DNA of 64,000 nucleotides from Amphirosellinia nigrospora (GCA_004123355.1 SCHM01000004.1:6785017-6849016), one strand, 5' to 3'. Shown: positions 49,374 through 64,000, counted from the first letter of the stretch. Numbers and translations are program-made. The notes: a model not told the origin generated them from the sequence alone.

Positions 49374-52300
49374 TTATATATATATTTTAATTAATCTTAT
49401 AAATTTATATAATATTAAGTTTAATAATCGTTATATAATAAATATAATATTAGTAGCAATATTAATAATAATATTAATATATTAATAATAATATTACCGT
49501 TATTATTGCTATTATTATTATTATATAAAATTTTTTAAGTTTTTTAAATATTATATTAATAAACAATTAAAGCAAAATCGCTATTAATATTAATAATAGC
49601 TATTATAAAACTTATTAATTTTATTAAAGTTTTTTACTTACGTTTTATGTTTTTATTTTTAGTAATATTATATAGTTTTAAAATTTCTTACGTTTAAAAA
49701 ATAATAACGCTATTAAAATTTATAGTTTTTTTATTAAAAGTTAAACTTATAAAGTTTTTATATTAACGTTATATATAATATATGTATATTTTATTTATTT
49801 ATTTTATACGAATAATTTTAATATATATTTTAGCTAATTTATTTTATTATATAATAAAACGAAAAAAGTATAATATTTTTACTTTTTATATAATATTATT
49901 TTTTAAATATTATTAACTATTATTTTTATTAATATATAAATAAAGTTTATACGTTAAAAAAAATATTTTATATAATTTATTTAAAATTATAGCTAAATTA
50001 TTATTTTATATTAAATAGTTTATATAATAATTATATTAATTATTAAAATATTCCGTTTAATTAATATTATATAATATTAAATTTCTAAAATAGCGTTTAT
50101 AACGTTTATATATAATAATTATATAATATTTATTATTTTTATTATATATAGTTTAAGTTTAAAAAAAAAAAAAAATAAAAAATTAATTATATATATATTT
50201 TTTAAAATATAATTTTAGTTATTATTTTTATTATAATTTTTAATCTTTTTATTATTTATATAATATTTATTTTTTTAAATATTCGTATATAATATATTGC
50301 TTTTTATATATTTAGCTATTATTTATCGTACGAACGTATTTTTTATAATTTTTTAATAAATATTTTAATTTATATAAGCAATTTATTTATAAAAACTAAA
50401 GTTTTAATATTTAGTTTAATATACGTTTAATAAATATATTAGCTAAGTTATTTTTGTTATTAATTTATTATATTTTAAAAAATTTTTTTTTTATATAACT
50501 TTTAAAAAATATAATATTTATTATTAATTTTTTTTTTAATTATTTTTAGCTTAATTAAACAATTATATAACGATTTAAAATTTAATATAAAATAATAAAT
50601 ATTAAAATAAATTAAATATTTTTATAATTTTTTAAAATATATATAAAAAATAATAGCATTATTAAAACCGTTAATATATATATAATTTATTAATTAAAAT
50701 ATTTTATATAATTTTTTATATTTGTTTAAATTTTAATATATATATATTTTCGATTTTAAAATTTAAATTTATTATATTTTTATATAAGCTTCGATTATAA
50801 ATATAATAATAAATTTAAGCTATAAAATTATATTTATATTATTTATAAATAATTTATTTATAAAAATAAAAAACTTTATATAATAAAAATTAAAAAATAA
50901 CGTAAGTTTTTTTAAAGTTATTTTTTTTTTATTATTTATTTATTTATTTATTTTTAATATTATACTAATTATAGCTTATAATTTAAGCTATAATAATAAT
51001 TATATATAGCTTAAGTTAATATATATTATTAATATATATTTTTTAGCTTAATAAAAAATATAAGCTTAAATAAATTTTTTTATAAAATTAATTTTAGCTA
51101 ATTTTTTAGTTTAGCTTTTTTAAATTATTATAATATTTTATATATAAAATTTTTTACTATTAAATTTAAATAAATATTTAAAAAATAAAATCTTTTTAAG
51201 TTTTATATAAGTTTTATTTATTTAAGTTTTTTTTTTTTACGTAATAAAAAATTTAACGTAATAAAGCTTAATATATTATTTGTTTATATTTTAATTATTT
51301 TAAAATATTTACAACTATTATATAATTAATAAATATAAATTAAATATAAATATTTATATTTTAAGTTTTTTTTTAATAATATTAATAATATATTTTAAAC
51401 TAATATAGTTTTAAATTCGGCTAAACTATATATAAAAAATTATAAATATAAAATAATTTTTAAAAATATTTTTTTTTTAGCTTTAAAAATAAATAAATAT
51501 AAATATTATATAATAATTTATTTTTTAATTAAACGTAAGCTTAAATAATATTTTAAGTTTATATAAAACTTTAAAATTTATATAAAAATAAAGCTAAATA
51601 TTAAAATTAACTATTAATTTATTTATTAAATTGTTAGCGATTAAATTAAAATAATATTTTTTTAATATTATTATATTTTTATATAATAAGTTTAAACTTT
51701 TATATAGTTTTATAGTTTTTTTTAATTTTTTATATAAAATAAGATTTAAAAATATATTTTTTTTATAAATATTTAAATATATATAATAAATTTAAAAACG
51801 TTTCGTATAATAAATTTATTAATTTTATTACGTTTAATTTTTTTAAACGGTTTATTAAAAATTATAATAATTTTATTTATATATAGCTTAATTATTAATT
51901 TAAAAGTTTATTTTTTTTTTTATTAAAAAAGTTTATAATATTTAAATATTATAATAAATATATTTAAACGTTATATAATAATAAAGCTAAATTTTTTTTT
52001 TTACCTAACTATATTTTTTTTAATAATTATTAACTATATAAATTATACGTTATTTTAGTTTTAATTATCTGTTTAATATTTTCGTATAATAGTATAGCTT
52101 AACTATATATATTAAAATATATTAATCTATTAATCGAAACTATAATTATATTTAATTTTCGATTATTTCGATTTATATAGTTTTAGTTATTAAATATAAA
52201 TAAATTAAACAGCTAGTCCGTAATTATTAACTAGATATCCTTTTTATTATATAATATATAAATATATTATTTATAAATATTATATAATTTTTGTTTATAT

Positions 52301-54458
52301 ATTTAAATTTTTTTTTTTTTTATTATATATATTTAAATAGTTTTTATACTTAGTTAAATAAATTAAAAATTTTTCGGAAGTTAGTTATTTTTTAAATATT
52401 ATTTTATATATATTAAAATATTAATTTTTTACGTAAAACTTTTTTTAAAAAATATAATTAATTAATTAGTATTTTTTTTTTTAATAAATAAAATATTTTT
52501 ATTTATATATAAATTTTTTAAAAAATAGCTATTTATATAATTTAGCTAATATATTATTTTTAAAAATTTTTAAAATATTATATAATATTTTTATATTATT
52601 AAAATAATAGTTAATTTAATTATATTATTAATATATAATAAAATTTTTTATTTTTATACGAAATATTAAATTATTAAGTTTTTTTTAATTTAAAAATAAA
52701 AAAAGTTTAAAAAAAATTTTTTATATATAAATTTCTAAAAAATAAATATTATTTTAAATTTTAAAATATTTATTATATATATATAATAATATATTTAAAT
52801 AAATTTTTTTTAAATATTTTGCTTTAAATATTTTTTAAGCTTTAAATAGTTTATTAATTATAACTTTTAATATTTCGTATAAAAATAAATCTTTTTTTTA
52901 TTTATATATTTATATAAAAATAATATTAGTTTAATTAGTTTAATATTAATTATAGTTTATAATTATATTAAAATATATATTTATAATATTATACGTTTTT
53001 TATTATGTATAATTAAAACTAATATAATATATATAATAATTTTTTATATAATTAGTTAATATTATAAAAATATAATATAAAATTAATTTTTTATAATTTT
53101 AAATTTTTAATAATAATCGATAAACTATTATATTTTATTATAAAAATAACTTATATAGTTTTTTAAAATATTTTTTTTTTTATTAAATTTTTAAAAAAAT
53201 CTAATATTTTATAAATAAAATAGCTTTATTTTAAATATTATATAAAAAAAATTTAAATCCTAAATAAAAATTTTTATATTTAATATATATATAATAAATA
53301 AATTATTTTAAAATTTAAAAAAATTTTTAAAAAACTAAATATTTTATTATACGTTAAAAATATAATATACTTTTTATTTATATAAAAAATAAATTATTAA
53401 TTAAATAAATAATAAATAATATTTAATAATTATAAAAAGTTTTTAAAATTTTGTTTTTAATATTTTATTTTTATATAATGTTTTATTATTTAAAATTAAA
53501 AAGCTAGCTTTTAATTATATACGTAGGTTATTTTGCGGTTATTTTTTATTTATTTTTTTATTTTTTTTTATTTATTTTTTTATTTAAAAAAAAAAAAATT
53601 ATAAAATTATTTATTATAAAAAAAACTTTATTAATTTTAAAATTATTAATTTAATATAAAAAACGTAAATATTATTTAAAATAGTTATATAAAATTTAAA
53701 ATTTATACGTTAAAATATATTTATTTTTATAAATTATATAATATAGTTTTTTTTTAATTATTTATAAGTTTTAATTTAAAACGTTTATTATAAAAACGCT
53801 GTAAATTTTTTTAATAATTTAAATATTAATCTTATTAAATATTTTAAATTTTATTAATTCGAATTTTTTACTAATATTTTTTAAAAGTTTTTTAAATTAT
53901 ATAATAATTAATTATATTATATAAATATACTATTTATTTATTAATTTTTTTATAATAATTATTTAAAACTTTTATAAAATATTTTTATATGTATAAAATT
54001 AATAGTTTTTATATAAAACTTAAAAATATACTAGTTTTTTAAGCGATTTTTTAGTTATATTATTATATAAAATATTAGCTAAAAAAATAAAAAATTATTT
54101 TAGCTGTTTTTTTAAAAATATAATATTTTTATACGTTTGTTTATATTAATTATTATATAATTAATTATTATTATTTATTATATTCGAAAATATTATAAAT
54201 AAAAAATTATTAAATTATATTACGAATTTTTATATAGTTTATATAATAATAATTAAAAAGTAATATAATTACGCGCTATTAATTAAATTTTTATACGAAA
54301 ATATAATATTAAAATATATTAAAATAATTAAATTTTTTTTTTATTAATATAATATTAAAAAAACTAAAATATAATATAAAAACATAGTTTATATAACTAA
54401 ATTAAAATTTTATTTTTATTTTTATTAATTTATATTTTTAGCTAAAAATATTAATTAG

Positions 54459-54743
54459 TATTAAATAGCTAAAAAATATAATATTATATATAATAATAAT
54501 AAAATAAATATTAATATATATCGATTTATTTTTTTTAACTATTTATATAAAAACTAAGCTTTTATATAAAGAATTTTTTTATACGAAAAAAATTTTACTG
54601 CAATATATATATATAACAATTAAACGGATATATTAGCTTAACTTATTATACGAATAGCTAATACTATAATTAATAATTAATTATTATATATAATTAATAT
54701 TAATATATTAACTTTATACGTAAATAATATTATAATTATAATA
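54459..54743. repeat. Right LTR of element D (about 285 bp)
   Basis: Direct repeat of 48679-48956; followed by TTTAT, the presumed decayed target duplication. Confidence 0.72.
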
Positions 54744-55029
54744 TTTATGCTTATTAAATTTATTATTTTTATTATAATTATTTGTTTAGTTTATTTATAA
54801 TAATTATTATAAAAAATAAGTTGTTTTATTTTTATTAATAAATTTATTATAAAATTTATTAATAATTTATTTTAAAACTGTTTTAATATTAATAAAAGCT
54901 TAAAAAATTTTATTTTTATATTTTTAAACGTTTTTTTTATTATAATATTATAATATTAATAAAACGGCGTATTATTTAATATATTTTTAGCTAAAAATAG
55001 CTTTTTAATAAAATCTAAAATATTATTAC

Positions 55030-55242
55030 TGCTATACTTTAACAAGGGGGTGACCCTTGTAGGGGTCCTTATTACAAAGTGGAGCCTATTTTACTAATAA
55101 GTAAAGTTTAGTCTTATAGATTAAATAAGGAAACTAAGGACTAAGTAAGTTTTTTATTTTTAGTAAAAGCTTATTTAATATTTGCTTTTTTTTAATTATT
55201 TAATATAAACTTAATATTATATTATTTTAGTAAAGCTTATTA
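55030..55242 (+). repeat. 5' LTR of element E (213 bp)
   Basis: Direct repeat of 63757-63973. It keeps GGGGGTGACCC and GGGGTCCTTATT nearly unmutated, a sharp contrast with the interior. Confidence 0.88.
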
Positions 55243-58200
55243 AATAGTGCGGTAAATCTTATAATTTTTATTTTTTAAGTTATTTTAGTTTTATTTTTTT
55301 CGGCCGGTAGTTTATTTATATAGCTATTTTTAATTGCTTTAACGATATTTTATACTGTTTTATAACTTTTATAGTATTTTAAAAATATTTAAACTTATAC
55401 TAGTTTTATATTAATTTATATTTTAGTAAGATAAAGGAAGCTTAAAAAGGCTTATATTAACGTTATTTATATTAATCTATATTTTAAAAAAATAAAAATG
55501 TAAAATACCCTAGTATTTGTTTATTTAAAAAAACTACGTTATTATTTTATAATTTTATATAATTTAAATAGGATATAATAGTATTAGTTTTTAATTCTAT
55601 ATTAAATTAATTAGTTTTAGCCTAGTATTAACGCTATAATTTTTAATATTGCGCCGATTTAGTTATAGCTAAATATTTACGCTTTAGTATTATTTTTAAA
55701 ATAGTTTTGCTATTTTTATACTAATTATATCCGGTTAAGGCCAATATTTATAGTAATATATATATTTATAACTTTAGCTATATTATACCTTAGTTTTTTT
55801 ATATATATTTTATAACTTTTATAAAGAAACTAGTTATTTATTCCTTGCTATAATTTATTATTGTTTAATTTTTAATAGATCTAGCAAAACTATTTATTTA
55901 TATTATATTTTAAATTATTATATAATTTATTATTTTTTAGTGCGAAGGTATAAATTATAATAATTAATTAATTTATACGTTATAGGATAGCTAACATAAG
56001 TGCTATATATTATATAATTGCTTTATTTTAAAATTTATTTAAATTTTATATTTATTATAATATATTTAATAGTATTATTATTTTAATAGGTTTTTTTTAG
56101 TCGGCTGTTTTATAAATTATAACCGGAGCTTATTTAGAATTTAAAATAGATATTATTATTAAAGCTAAATTAAAAAAAGTTAATAGTTTTTTTAAAAGCC
56201 TAAAAACTTTATAATTAAATATAAAGTTTTAGTTTTAATTAAAAACTTAATACTAAATTAATTAAAGCTATTTTATACTAATATTATTACTTAAGCTTAA
56301 TATATTATTATAATAGCTTAAGCGATTTATAATAGCTCCGGTAAAAAAACCTAATAAAAGATTTATGCTACTTTTTGTTATATTTTGTTAAGCTATAATA
56401 TTTAGGCTAGTATTATTATTAAACCTTAATTTGCTGCTAAAACTACTAGTAGCAATTAAATCTTTATTTATATTTCTAAGATAAAATATTTAAACTTCGA
56501 TATATTAAGAAAGTATAAAGCATAGCTACTTATATTAAATCCTAGTATGTTTACTTATTTTAAGCCTGCTTACAATTTTAAAATAATAAGTTAAAAACTT
56601 GTTTAAACGGATAATTAAGAGGATAAAAGTTATTTGCTTATTTTTAACAAACTTAATAATAATAATTAAATATAAAATTATATTAAAAAAAAGTTTAAAT
56701 AATAAAATAATTAATTTAATATTATTATATATTAAGTAACGGCTTAAAAAAATTTATTTATTTTATTAATAAATATTATTAATATAAACTAAAAAGTTAA
56801 AAATATCGAATTAATATTAGCTAAGCTAGCTATAAAGCAAAATAGGTTAATAAAAAAGTTTTAGAATTAAAACTAGAAATTAATCTTTAAGTTAACCTTT
56901 AAGCCGACGAACTTTAGTTTATTTTTACGTTGGGCTAGTTTTATAAGTATAAATATAGGTATTATTAATAAATATTATACGCTTATTACGTAAACATTTA
57001 ATTAAATATATAGATTACCGCTAATAAATACGCTAGTTACGGTTATTATATAACTATAATTAGTATATTTTTTTAGTAGAAACGTTAACAATTAATATTA
57101 AAATATATTATTATTAGCTAAATAGTTATAATAATATAACGATTTAATAGTACTACTATAGCAAAGGTAACTATAATATTAAGCTAACGATTTTTAATAT
57201 ATTAATTTTATTTTTAAATAATTATTTTTATTTTTTTATTTATATATTAACCGGAGTTTTTACCGAGTATATATTAACCGAGTTTTAAGTGCTTTAAGCA
57301 ATATATATTTTATAATAATTTAGCATCCATAACGTATATAGCGCTAGCAATTTATATAGCGTTAATAATAATAACGTATATTAAGCTAATTAAGGATAAA
57401 ATATTAACTTTTATATAAATATCCGAAAGATTTTTATATTTAAATATAGTTTATATAACTTATAAACAATATATATTTAGTACTTTTAGTGCTTTTTAGT
57501 ATTTTGTAATTTTTACTTAAAGGATAGCCGATATAAAGCTTTAATATACAGTTTAATTTATAAGTTTAATAGTTAGTAAAAGATTTTTAATTTTAATTTT
57601 TAAATAGTTAATATAAAAAAACTAAATAGATTTTTTATTTTATATTAATAGTTTAATAAAGCTTAAAAATAAATAGTTTTTAATGTTTAATATTTAATTA
57701 TATTTAGAATTTATTATTAAAGCGCTTTTATAAAAAATTTTAATAATAATAGCAATAATAATAGCGATAGTAATATAGCAAACTAAAACAACTAAATAAT
57801 ACTAAATAAACCTTACGTTAACTATATAAACTATATAAACTGCCACGCTTGCTATATAACTTAAGGGATTTTTAACGTGAAACTCTTATAAAGTTAAGCA
57901 AAAGTATAATAAGGTTAATATTTAAAAGAAAATCGATTAATATTTGTAATATAATGGACTAGCAAAGTTAAAAAAAGCAAATATTAGTTAGTTCGATTTA
58001 AAATAAAATAATCTTAATAATAAAAATATAATGATTTATAATAATAAGTTAATTTTTATAAATATATTTTATTTTATAAAAACATATTAATTTATTTTTA
58101 AAAAATAAAAAGTTAATAAAAGCTAATAATAAATAATTATTATTTATATTTTAAACGTTTTTATTAAAACTAATTATTATATAATAAAATAACGAACTAA

Positions 58201-61200
58201 TAATACTAAAATAAACTAATATATATAAAAAAGATTAACTATAATTATTAATAGTTTTATTAATAAGTTTTATATAAGCTTTTTAAGCTATAAAATTATT
58301 TAACTAGTTATATTTTAAGCTAAAATATTTTATTTATAATAAAGTAGCTATAATTATTTTTAGCAGAAATTATAATATGTTTAAATAATAAGAACGCTAA
58401 ATAAAATAACTATAATTAGTATATATTATAGTTTTTATTTAAACTTATATAAATTTAAATATTAAGTAATTTTTACTAATATTAAAGCTATTATAAAATT
58501 AGCAGATTATATGTTTTAAGTTATAAAAATAAAACTAATTTTTTTAATAGCCGCTTATAAGAAATATTTTAAAGATAAATTATATTAAAGATATAATAAA
58601 TTTAAGCGTGGTTTTAAATAAAATAACCGATTTAATAAGCGTAAAAATAATAAAGTTAAAAGCGCTAAACCGCTAGTTTAAAAAAAAAAAGTTATAAACG
58701 AAAGTTTAATTAAAATTATAAGCATAACTAAAAAAGAGAATATAAGAAAAATTAGGCTAATTTGCCTAAGAAAAAGAAAACGATATTAACTTTACTAATA
58801 AAAATAAGGACGATTTTTTTATACTTGTTTATTCGATTTATAAATTAGAAAATAATAATAGTATATTTATTATAATAAATATAATAAATTTATAAATATT
58901 ATAATAAATATTTAATTTAATATATATAAAAAACTAGTATATACGTATATATAATATAAACTAATTAAATAAATTATGTTTTAGTTTTTTACGTAAAAAA
59001 ATAAACGGATATATTTATATTACGCTATTTTATTTTTATTATAAAATATATTATTTTATTATTTTAAGTTTTATATAGTTAAAAATCCTATATAACTATT
59101 TAAACGAAATAACGCGTTTATAACGTAAAAAAATATATTTAAAAGCAATTAAGCTAAATCGGGCTCCGATTTTTCTAATAGTTATATAAGCGCTTTTTAA
59201 GTTATATAAAATAAATAATAATATAAAAAAATCTTTTAATAATTGTTTTTTATTTAAAAGTTAATATTTATGCCCAATAAAATAATAAAAATATTATTAT
59301 TTATTTTAATTTTAAAGCAAAATATAATATTATTATATATAGGCTTTTAAATATTTTAAAATATATTATTATATATTATAAAAGTAAGGTTAAAAGTATT
59401 AGTAATAAAAAAGTATAATATAATATTAAACTATGTTTTTTTATATTATAAGAAAAAACGCTAATAGTTTTTTTATTTTAATAGTAATTATTAAATTATA
59501 TAAGTATTTAAAAATAATATTAAGCTTAAAATATTATTAAGTAATAATTTTTTAGTTTATAAAAAGCTATAATTAATTATAAAAGTTAGCAAAATATTCG
59601 CTAGTATAAATAACTACGAAGTATTTTTTGAAGTATATTTTTTTGCGCGATTATATATACGTAAAATAATTTTATTTAAAAATATATTGTTTAAACTTAA
59701 ATATATATTAAAATATTAGCTATTTATATGTTTTGCTATTTAATTAAGATTGTTTTTAAACTTTTATATAAAAATAGTATAGTTATTATTATTAAATTTA
59801 TTATATTATTAATAGTTATAACTAATTTTTCGCTAAAAAAAAAATAATATTTAAAAGTATTTATGTTAGATTTATTTTTAAATAGATTAATATTAATTTT
59901 AAACTTGTAATATAAAAAGGTTGCTTAAAAGCTATAATAGTAGCTGTAGCGGTAGCTATAATTAAGAAATTAGGTTTAAATACGGGCGTTTTTAGTTAAT
60001 AAATATTAACTTCGCTAATACTAAAATATAGGTTTTAGTTAATTTAAAAGTATTTATTACTTTTAGTATTAATAAAAGCTTCCTAATAACCTTTACGTTT
60101 AAAGTAATTGTTATTAGAATATATTTAATTGTTTAAAAAGAAATATAGTAATAATTTTAATTAATATAGCTAATATTGTTAATATATTAAAAAATGCAGT
60201 ATATTTTATGAAAAAAAGGGTATTTTTATATTAAATATAATTTATATGGTTAAAGGTGTAATATAAGATAAAGTTCTAAAAAAAATATTTAATAGTAAAT
60301 AAAAACTTAAGATTTTTAATATTATTTTAATTTTTAGTATTTGTAAATTAACTAAAGTTAAAAAAATAGTTATATTTAGTAAATAATCGATTTATATTAA
60401 GGGTAATTTAAAAGCTATTAATATTTTTAAGCTAATTAATAATATATTTAAGATTTAAACTAACTAAAATATTATTAATATACTTATTATAAAATTAATA
60501 AAGATTTTTTAGTAAACAATTAATAAAAACGAAGCTAAATAATTATTTATATTTATTATTTATTTATAATTAAAAAATAGTTAACGCTATATTTAATAAG
60601 CTATATAACTAAGGTTGTATAAAGTAGGTTAATAGCTTAACTTTTTTATATATTTGTTTTTATTATATAAATTTAGAAAAAAAGGTAACTTTATTTGCGA
60701 CCGGTAGTTAATTTATACGCTTTAAATAAAGTAGTAGTTTTAAATAATTATTTATTTTTATTATAATTTAAAATTATTAGGTTTATTTGTAGTAAACTTT
60801 ATAAAATAGTAATAAATATTGTTTTTTTTTTTATTAGTTCGGCGTTTATTTTAACTATTATAATTATTTTATAGTAGTTAATTATTAAAAAATTAAATAA
60901 TTAACGGTTATTTTAATAAGCTTTTATAATTCGCTAGTATTTAAATAACGCTTTATAAATAAAGAACTTCGACTTTTTAAGAAATTTTATTATATATTTA
61001 TTAATATTATTATTTTTAAATATTACTAAAAATATTTGTTTTATTTACGTATTATTTTTAAAATATTTTATTTTTATTATATTTTATTATTTTAAAAAAG
61101 TTTTTTTTCGTTTATTTTTTTATTAACCTATTAAGCTTCTAAATAAACGTTTTAAACTATTTAACTATTATTAAACGATTAGCTACTTTTTAGGACTTAA

Positions 61201-63756
61201 AGTTTCCAAACTAGCTTAAAGCGTTAAAATAATACTTTAGTAGTAGTAGATTTTTATATAACTTTTTTTATATTATATATAATATATAGAACTTTTATAG
61301 CGTTAAAAAATAAAATTATTATAAAAGGGTATAAATTAAGTCGCGTATTATAAACAACTTTAAAAAATAATAAGCTTATTATCGATTTATTTATTATAAG
61401 CCGACTAAAAAAGAAAAACTTTTATTCGAAGCTATATAAAACTTAATTTATAGTTATATTTTTTTTATTATTATAATCTAGCTCAGCAATTATTTATATA
61501 AATAGATAAATTTTTAAAAAAAGTTTTAATATTTATTTTTATTTAAATAAAAACTATTAATAGAATTTTAATATATTTATCCTAAATATTTAAATATTAC
61601 TAGTTATATTTTTAAATTATTATTTATAAATATTAAACTACGTTATAAACTTTTTAAGTTAAAGGTTACTTATATAATATAAATATATAAAAAGCTACAT
61701 ACTATAGTTAAAGCTATATAAAACCTTATTATAATACTAACCGACTATTTTGCGACTAAAAGTATTTTAAATTAAACTAAGCTTAATATAGTATTTATTA
61801 ATTAAGCTAATAAGCGCTTTATTAATATTTTTATTTATTTATCTTAATATAAATTATAAGTATATTATTTATTTAATAAATTAAATTTTATTTTTAATAT
61901 ATTAAATTAATTTTATATTATGTTTAATTAAGTAAATAATAATAATTAAATTAAACGATTAAATAAAAAGCTTATTTTAAACTAAATTTAATTAGCTAAA
62001 TTTACTATAAAAATAGTCTTTAAAGCTATATTTAATAAAATAATAAAAGCTAAAATTATTGCTAACTATAATAAAAACTTTAAGTATTACTATATTATAC
62101 GCGCTATTTATAAAGATAATAAAGTTATTAATAGAATATTTTTACGCTTTAATTATTATTTATAATTATTAAAAATTTGCTTTATAATATAAATAAAAAA
62201 ACAAGTATAAATTATATATTTTTAATAAGCAAATATATAAGTTTATATAAATAGCTTATAATAATAAATATTATTTTAGTATATAATATATATTAAAAGA
62301 ATTAAAACTATATACTATTTATTTAAAAACGTATAAAATAATAGTTTATATTAAATATTATAATATAAAACGTACGCTAGTTATAAAAAACTTTATAATA
62401 ATTATTAGCTTATTTATTTTAAAAATGCTAAGCTTATAAAATTATTTCGTTTAATTTTATTATTAGTTGTTTTTAAAGTTTTTTTAGCAAATATACTTTA
62501 ATAAATTAAAAGTTATTAATTATAATATATTAATATTATAATATATATTACTTTAAAAAAACTTTGTTTATTTTAAGCAATAAAAAATATATTATAGAAA
62601 ATTAGGTATATATTATATAGCTACTATTAAATAATTAAAGATTATTTATTAATATTATATTAAATTAAAATTATAAATTTATTTCGGATTTTTAAAGAAG
62701 TTTATAAAAAATATAAAAAGCTAGGCTTTTTATAACTATTATTTATTATTTTTAAAAAAATAGTTTTTTTAAACAAAAAAATTAAACTATAGAAATTATT
62801 AATATTATAACTTTAAGCACTTTAAAAATAATTAAATTAACTTGTTTTTATTTTTATAGTAAAATTTTAATAATATTTATTTAGATTTTATTAAATTTTT
62901 GCCCTATAAATAGCTATTTAATTTCTGATTTTTTAAACCTAATAAATATATTAATAAAAGTTAATATTATTAAATATAAGATTTATATTTTATATATAAG
63001 TATTTATATAAAAATACTAAGTTAGCTATAGATTTTATTTTATTAAAAGTTAAATATATTATAATTAAAAAATAAACTAATAGAATTTAAAAAAAGAAAT
63101 AAAATATATTTATAATTATTATAGTTATTATTTTTTAAGTAAGCTTTTAAAAAGTTTTTTTAATAACGTATTAGTTTTTAAAAAGTTAAAAGTTAAATTA
63201 AACATTTTGTTTATAAATAGATTTTTTTAAAACTTTTAAAATATACCTGTTAGTTTTTAAAAAGTTAAAAGCTTATTTTTTTTAAATAAAATAATAAGGA
63301 TTTTTTTTACCGATAAATTTTTTTTTTAGTTTAATTTTTAATAATAATTTAATTTTAAAAAAAAGTAATTTTTTCGAAATAAAAACTATTTTATAATATT
63401 AATTAAACTATAGTTATATTAGCTTTTAATACTTAGTAAAATAAAAAGCTATAGTTATAAAATAACTAATAAAAATTGGAGTAATAATTAAAAAACTTTA
63501 AAGATTTAATTAAAAAATACTAGTTTTAAGCAAATAGTAAACTTAAAATCGAAAAAAAAGAAAAAAAAGCTATAGCTACTATAGCTTAGCCCGGCAAATA
63601 ACCCTATAGTTATCCTTAAAAAGTAAACTTTACTACGGAAATAGTTAAGTTAAAGTAATAGATTTTATATTAATAAATATTTTAATATTATATATTAGCT
63701 TAGTTATAGTGCTAAAGTTATTAAAGGCAATAATAGTTTTTTTTAGGGCTAGCACT

Positions 63757-63973
63757 TATTATATTTTAATAAAAGGGGTGACTCCTATAAGGGGTCCTTA
63801 TTATAAAGTGGAGCTTATTTTACTAATAAATAAAGTTTAGTCCTATAAATTAAATAAAAAAGCTAAAAATTAAATAAGTTTTTTACTTTTAGCAAAAGCT
63901 TTACTTAATATTTGCTTCTTTTTTAATTATTTAATATAGACTTAATATTATACTATTTTAGTAAAGCTTACTA
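63757..63973 (+). repeat. 3' LTR of element E (217 bp)
   Basis: Direct repeat of 55030-55242, ending 27 bases before the window edge and followed by the ATTAC duplication. Confidence 0.88.
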
Positions 63974-64000
63974 ATTACGTTTTAAATAACCGATTAATAT

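Larger units (their letters stand above)
48679..54743. mobile_element. LTR element D, broken, superfamily and strand not determined
   Basis: 6.1 kb between direct repeats of about 280 bp, with a target duplication that now reads TTTAC on the left (48674-48678) and TTTAT on the right (54744-54748), a difference expected from C-to-T decay. Its interior near 52.48-53.24 kb exists a second time, split by elements A and B, at 23471-23736 plus 30902-31332; this pair also supplies the empty site that proves A's target duplication. No protein domain is readable. Confidence 0.68.
55030..63973 (+). mobile_element. LTR element E, full length, least eroded, superfamily not determined, broken
   Basis: 8.9 kb between LTRs of about 215 bp with an exact target duplication ATTAC (55025-55029 and 63974-63978). 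The left LTR starts TGCTATAC and the right one ends ..CTTACTA, as expected for TG..CA ends. Plus orientation is inferred from a Lys/Arg-rich stretch followed by a Cys/His-type block at about 58.60-58.75 kb, typical of the nucleocapsid end of Gag. The interior keeps more G and C than A-D but is still full of breaks. It is the rightmost element and probably the youngest or the least exposed to RIP. Confidence 0.8.
16500..64000. other. AT-rich block with RIP-like decay
   Basis: Over 47 kb almost every base is A or T. Residual C is nearly always followed by T or G, and CA/TG dinucleotides are rare, which is what C-to-T change preferring CpA on both strands leaves behind. Because ATG contains TG, start codons are largely erased, so only one ATG-initiated frame above 60 codons survives (45588-45839), itself not a real gene. 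The block consists of repeats described separately. By eye only; no composition index was computed. Confidence 0.9.

Noticed and set aside
16500-64000. Mitochondrial DNA or an organellar insertion as the source of the AT-rich block
   Set aside because: It contains nuclear-type LTR elements with target duplications and no rRNA, tRNA or respiratory gene; CA/TG scarcity fits RIP better.
16500-64000. Centromere or telomere
   Set aside because: No telomeric repeat is seen and nothing in the sequence alone identifies a fungal centromere; the block could be any RIP-rich compartment.

Overview
The window looks like a piece of a filamentous ascomycete (Pezizomycotina) chromosome. The genes have short introns (about 46-113 bases) with GT..AG ends and CTAAC/CTGAC-type branch sites, the protein families are typical of such fungi, and one side of the window is a very AT-rich block with the look of repeat-induced point mutation (RIP). 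The species cannot be named from the sequence.

Gene-bearing part, 1-16.5 kb, ordinary base composition. After about 2.4 kb without a recognisable gene come six metabolic genes: a class A flavin monooxygenase of the phenol 2-monooxygenase type (+, 2475-4488); a tannase/feruloyl esterase (-, 4577-6373); a Dal5/Tna1-type anion:cation symporter of the MFS (-, 7449-9628); a secreted arylsulfatase-type enzyme (+, about 10441-12336); a second MFS transporter of the Fnx1/VBA type (+, 12702-15003); and an ornithine cyclodeaminase/mu-crystallin-like protein (+, 15378-16469). Hydrolysis of phenolic esters, sulfate release, ring hydroxylation and transport would fit a catabolic cluster for plant phenolics. 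That is inference from neighbourhood and families only.

All six genes can be followed exon by exon, yet none is cleanly open as read. Nearly every frame break can be explained by one or two bases missing, mostly from short runs of the same base. Two in-frame stops (tannase, sulfatase) have a different character and fit C-to-T change. Either the assembly has indel errors in runs, or the cluster is decaying at the edge of the RIP block, or both.

RIP block, 16.5-64 kb. Bases are overwhelmingly A and T, CA/TG dinucleotides are scarce, and almost no ATG-initiated frame survives. It is a stack of transposons. Five LTR retrotransposon copies can be delimited: A (23737-30901, Ty1/copia, target duplication ATTAT); B (31333-about 37665, an inverted and truncated copy of A's family); C (40190-48152, duplication ATTTA); D (48679-54743, duplication TTTAC/TTTAT); E (55030-63973, duplication ATTAC, the least eroded). 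A solo LTR of C's family (32543-32741, duplication TTTAT) lies inside B. Two copies of a non-LTR repeat called T here (17359-19744 and 35712-37300), with a variable tandem repeat inside and a 3' hairpin, complete the list. Nesting gives an order: a D-like remnant is oldest, A and B inserted into it, and the solo LTR and the second T copy then landed in B. All LTR elements are broken many times over by RIP.
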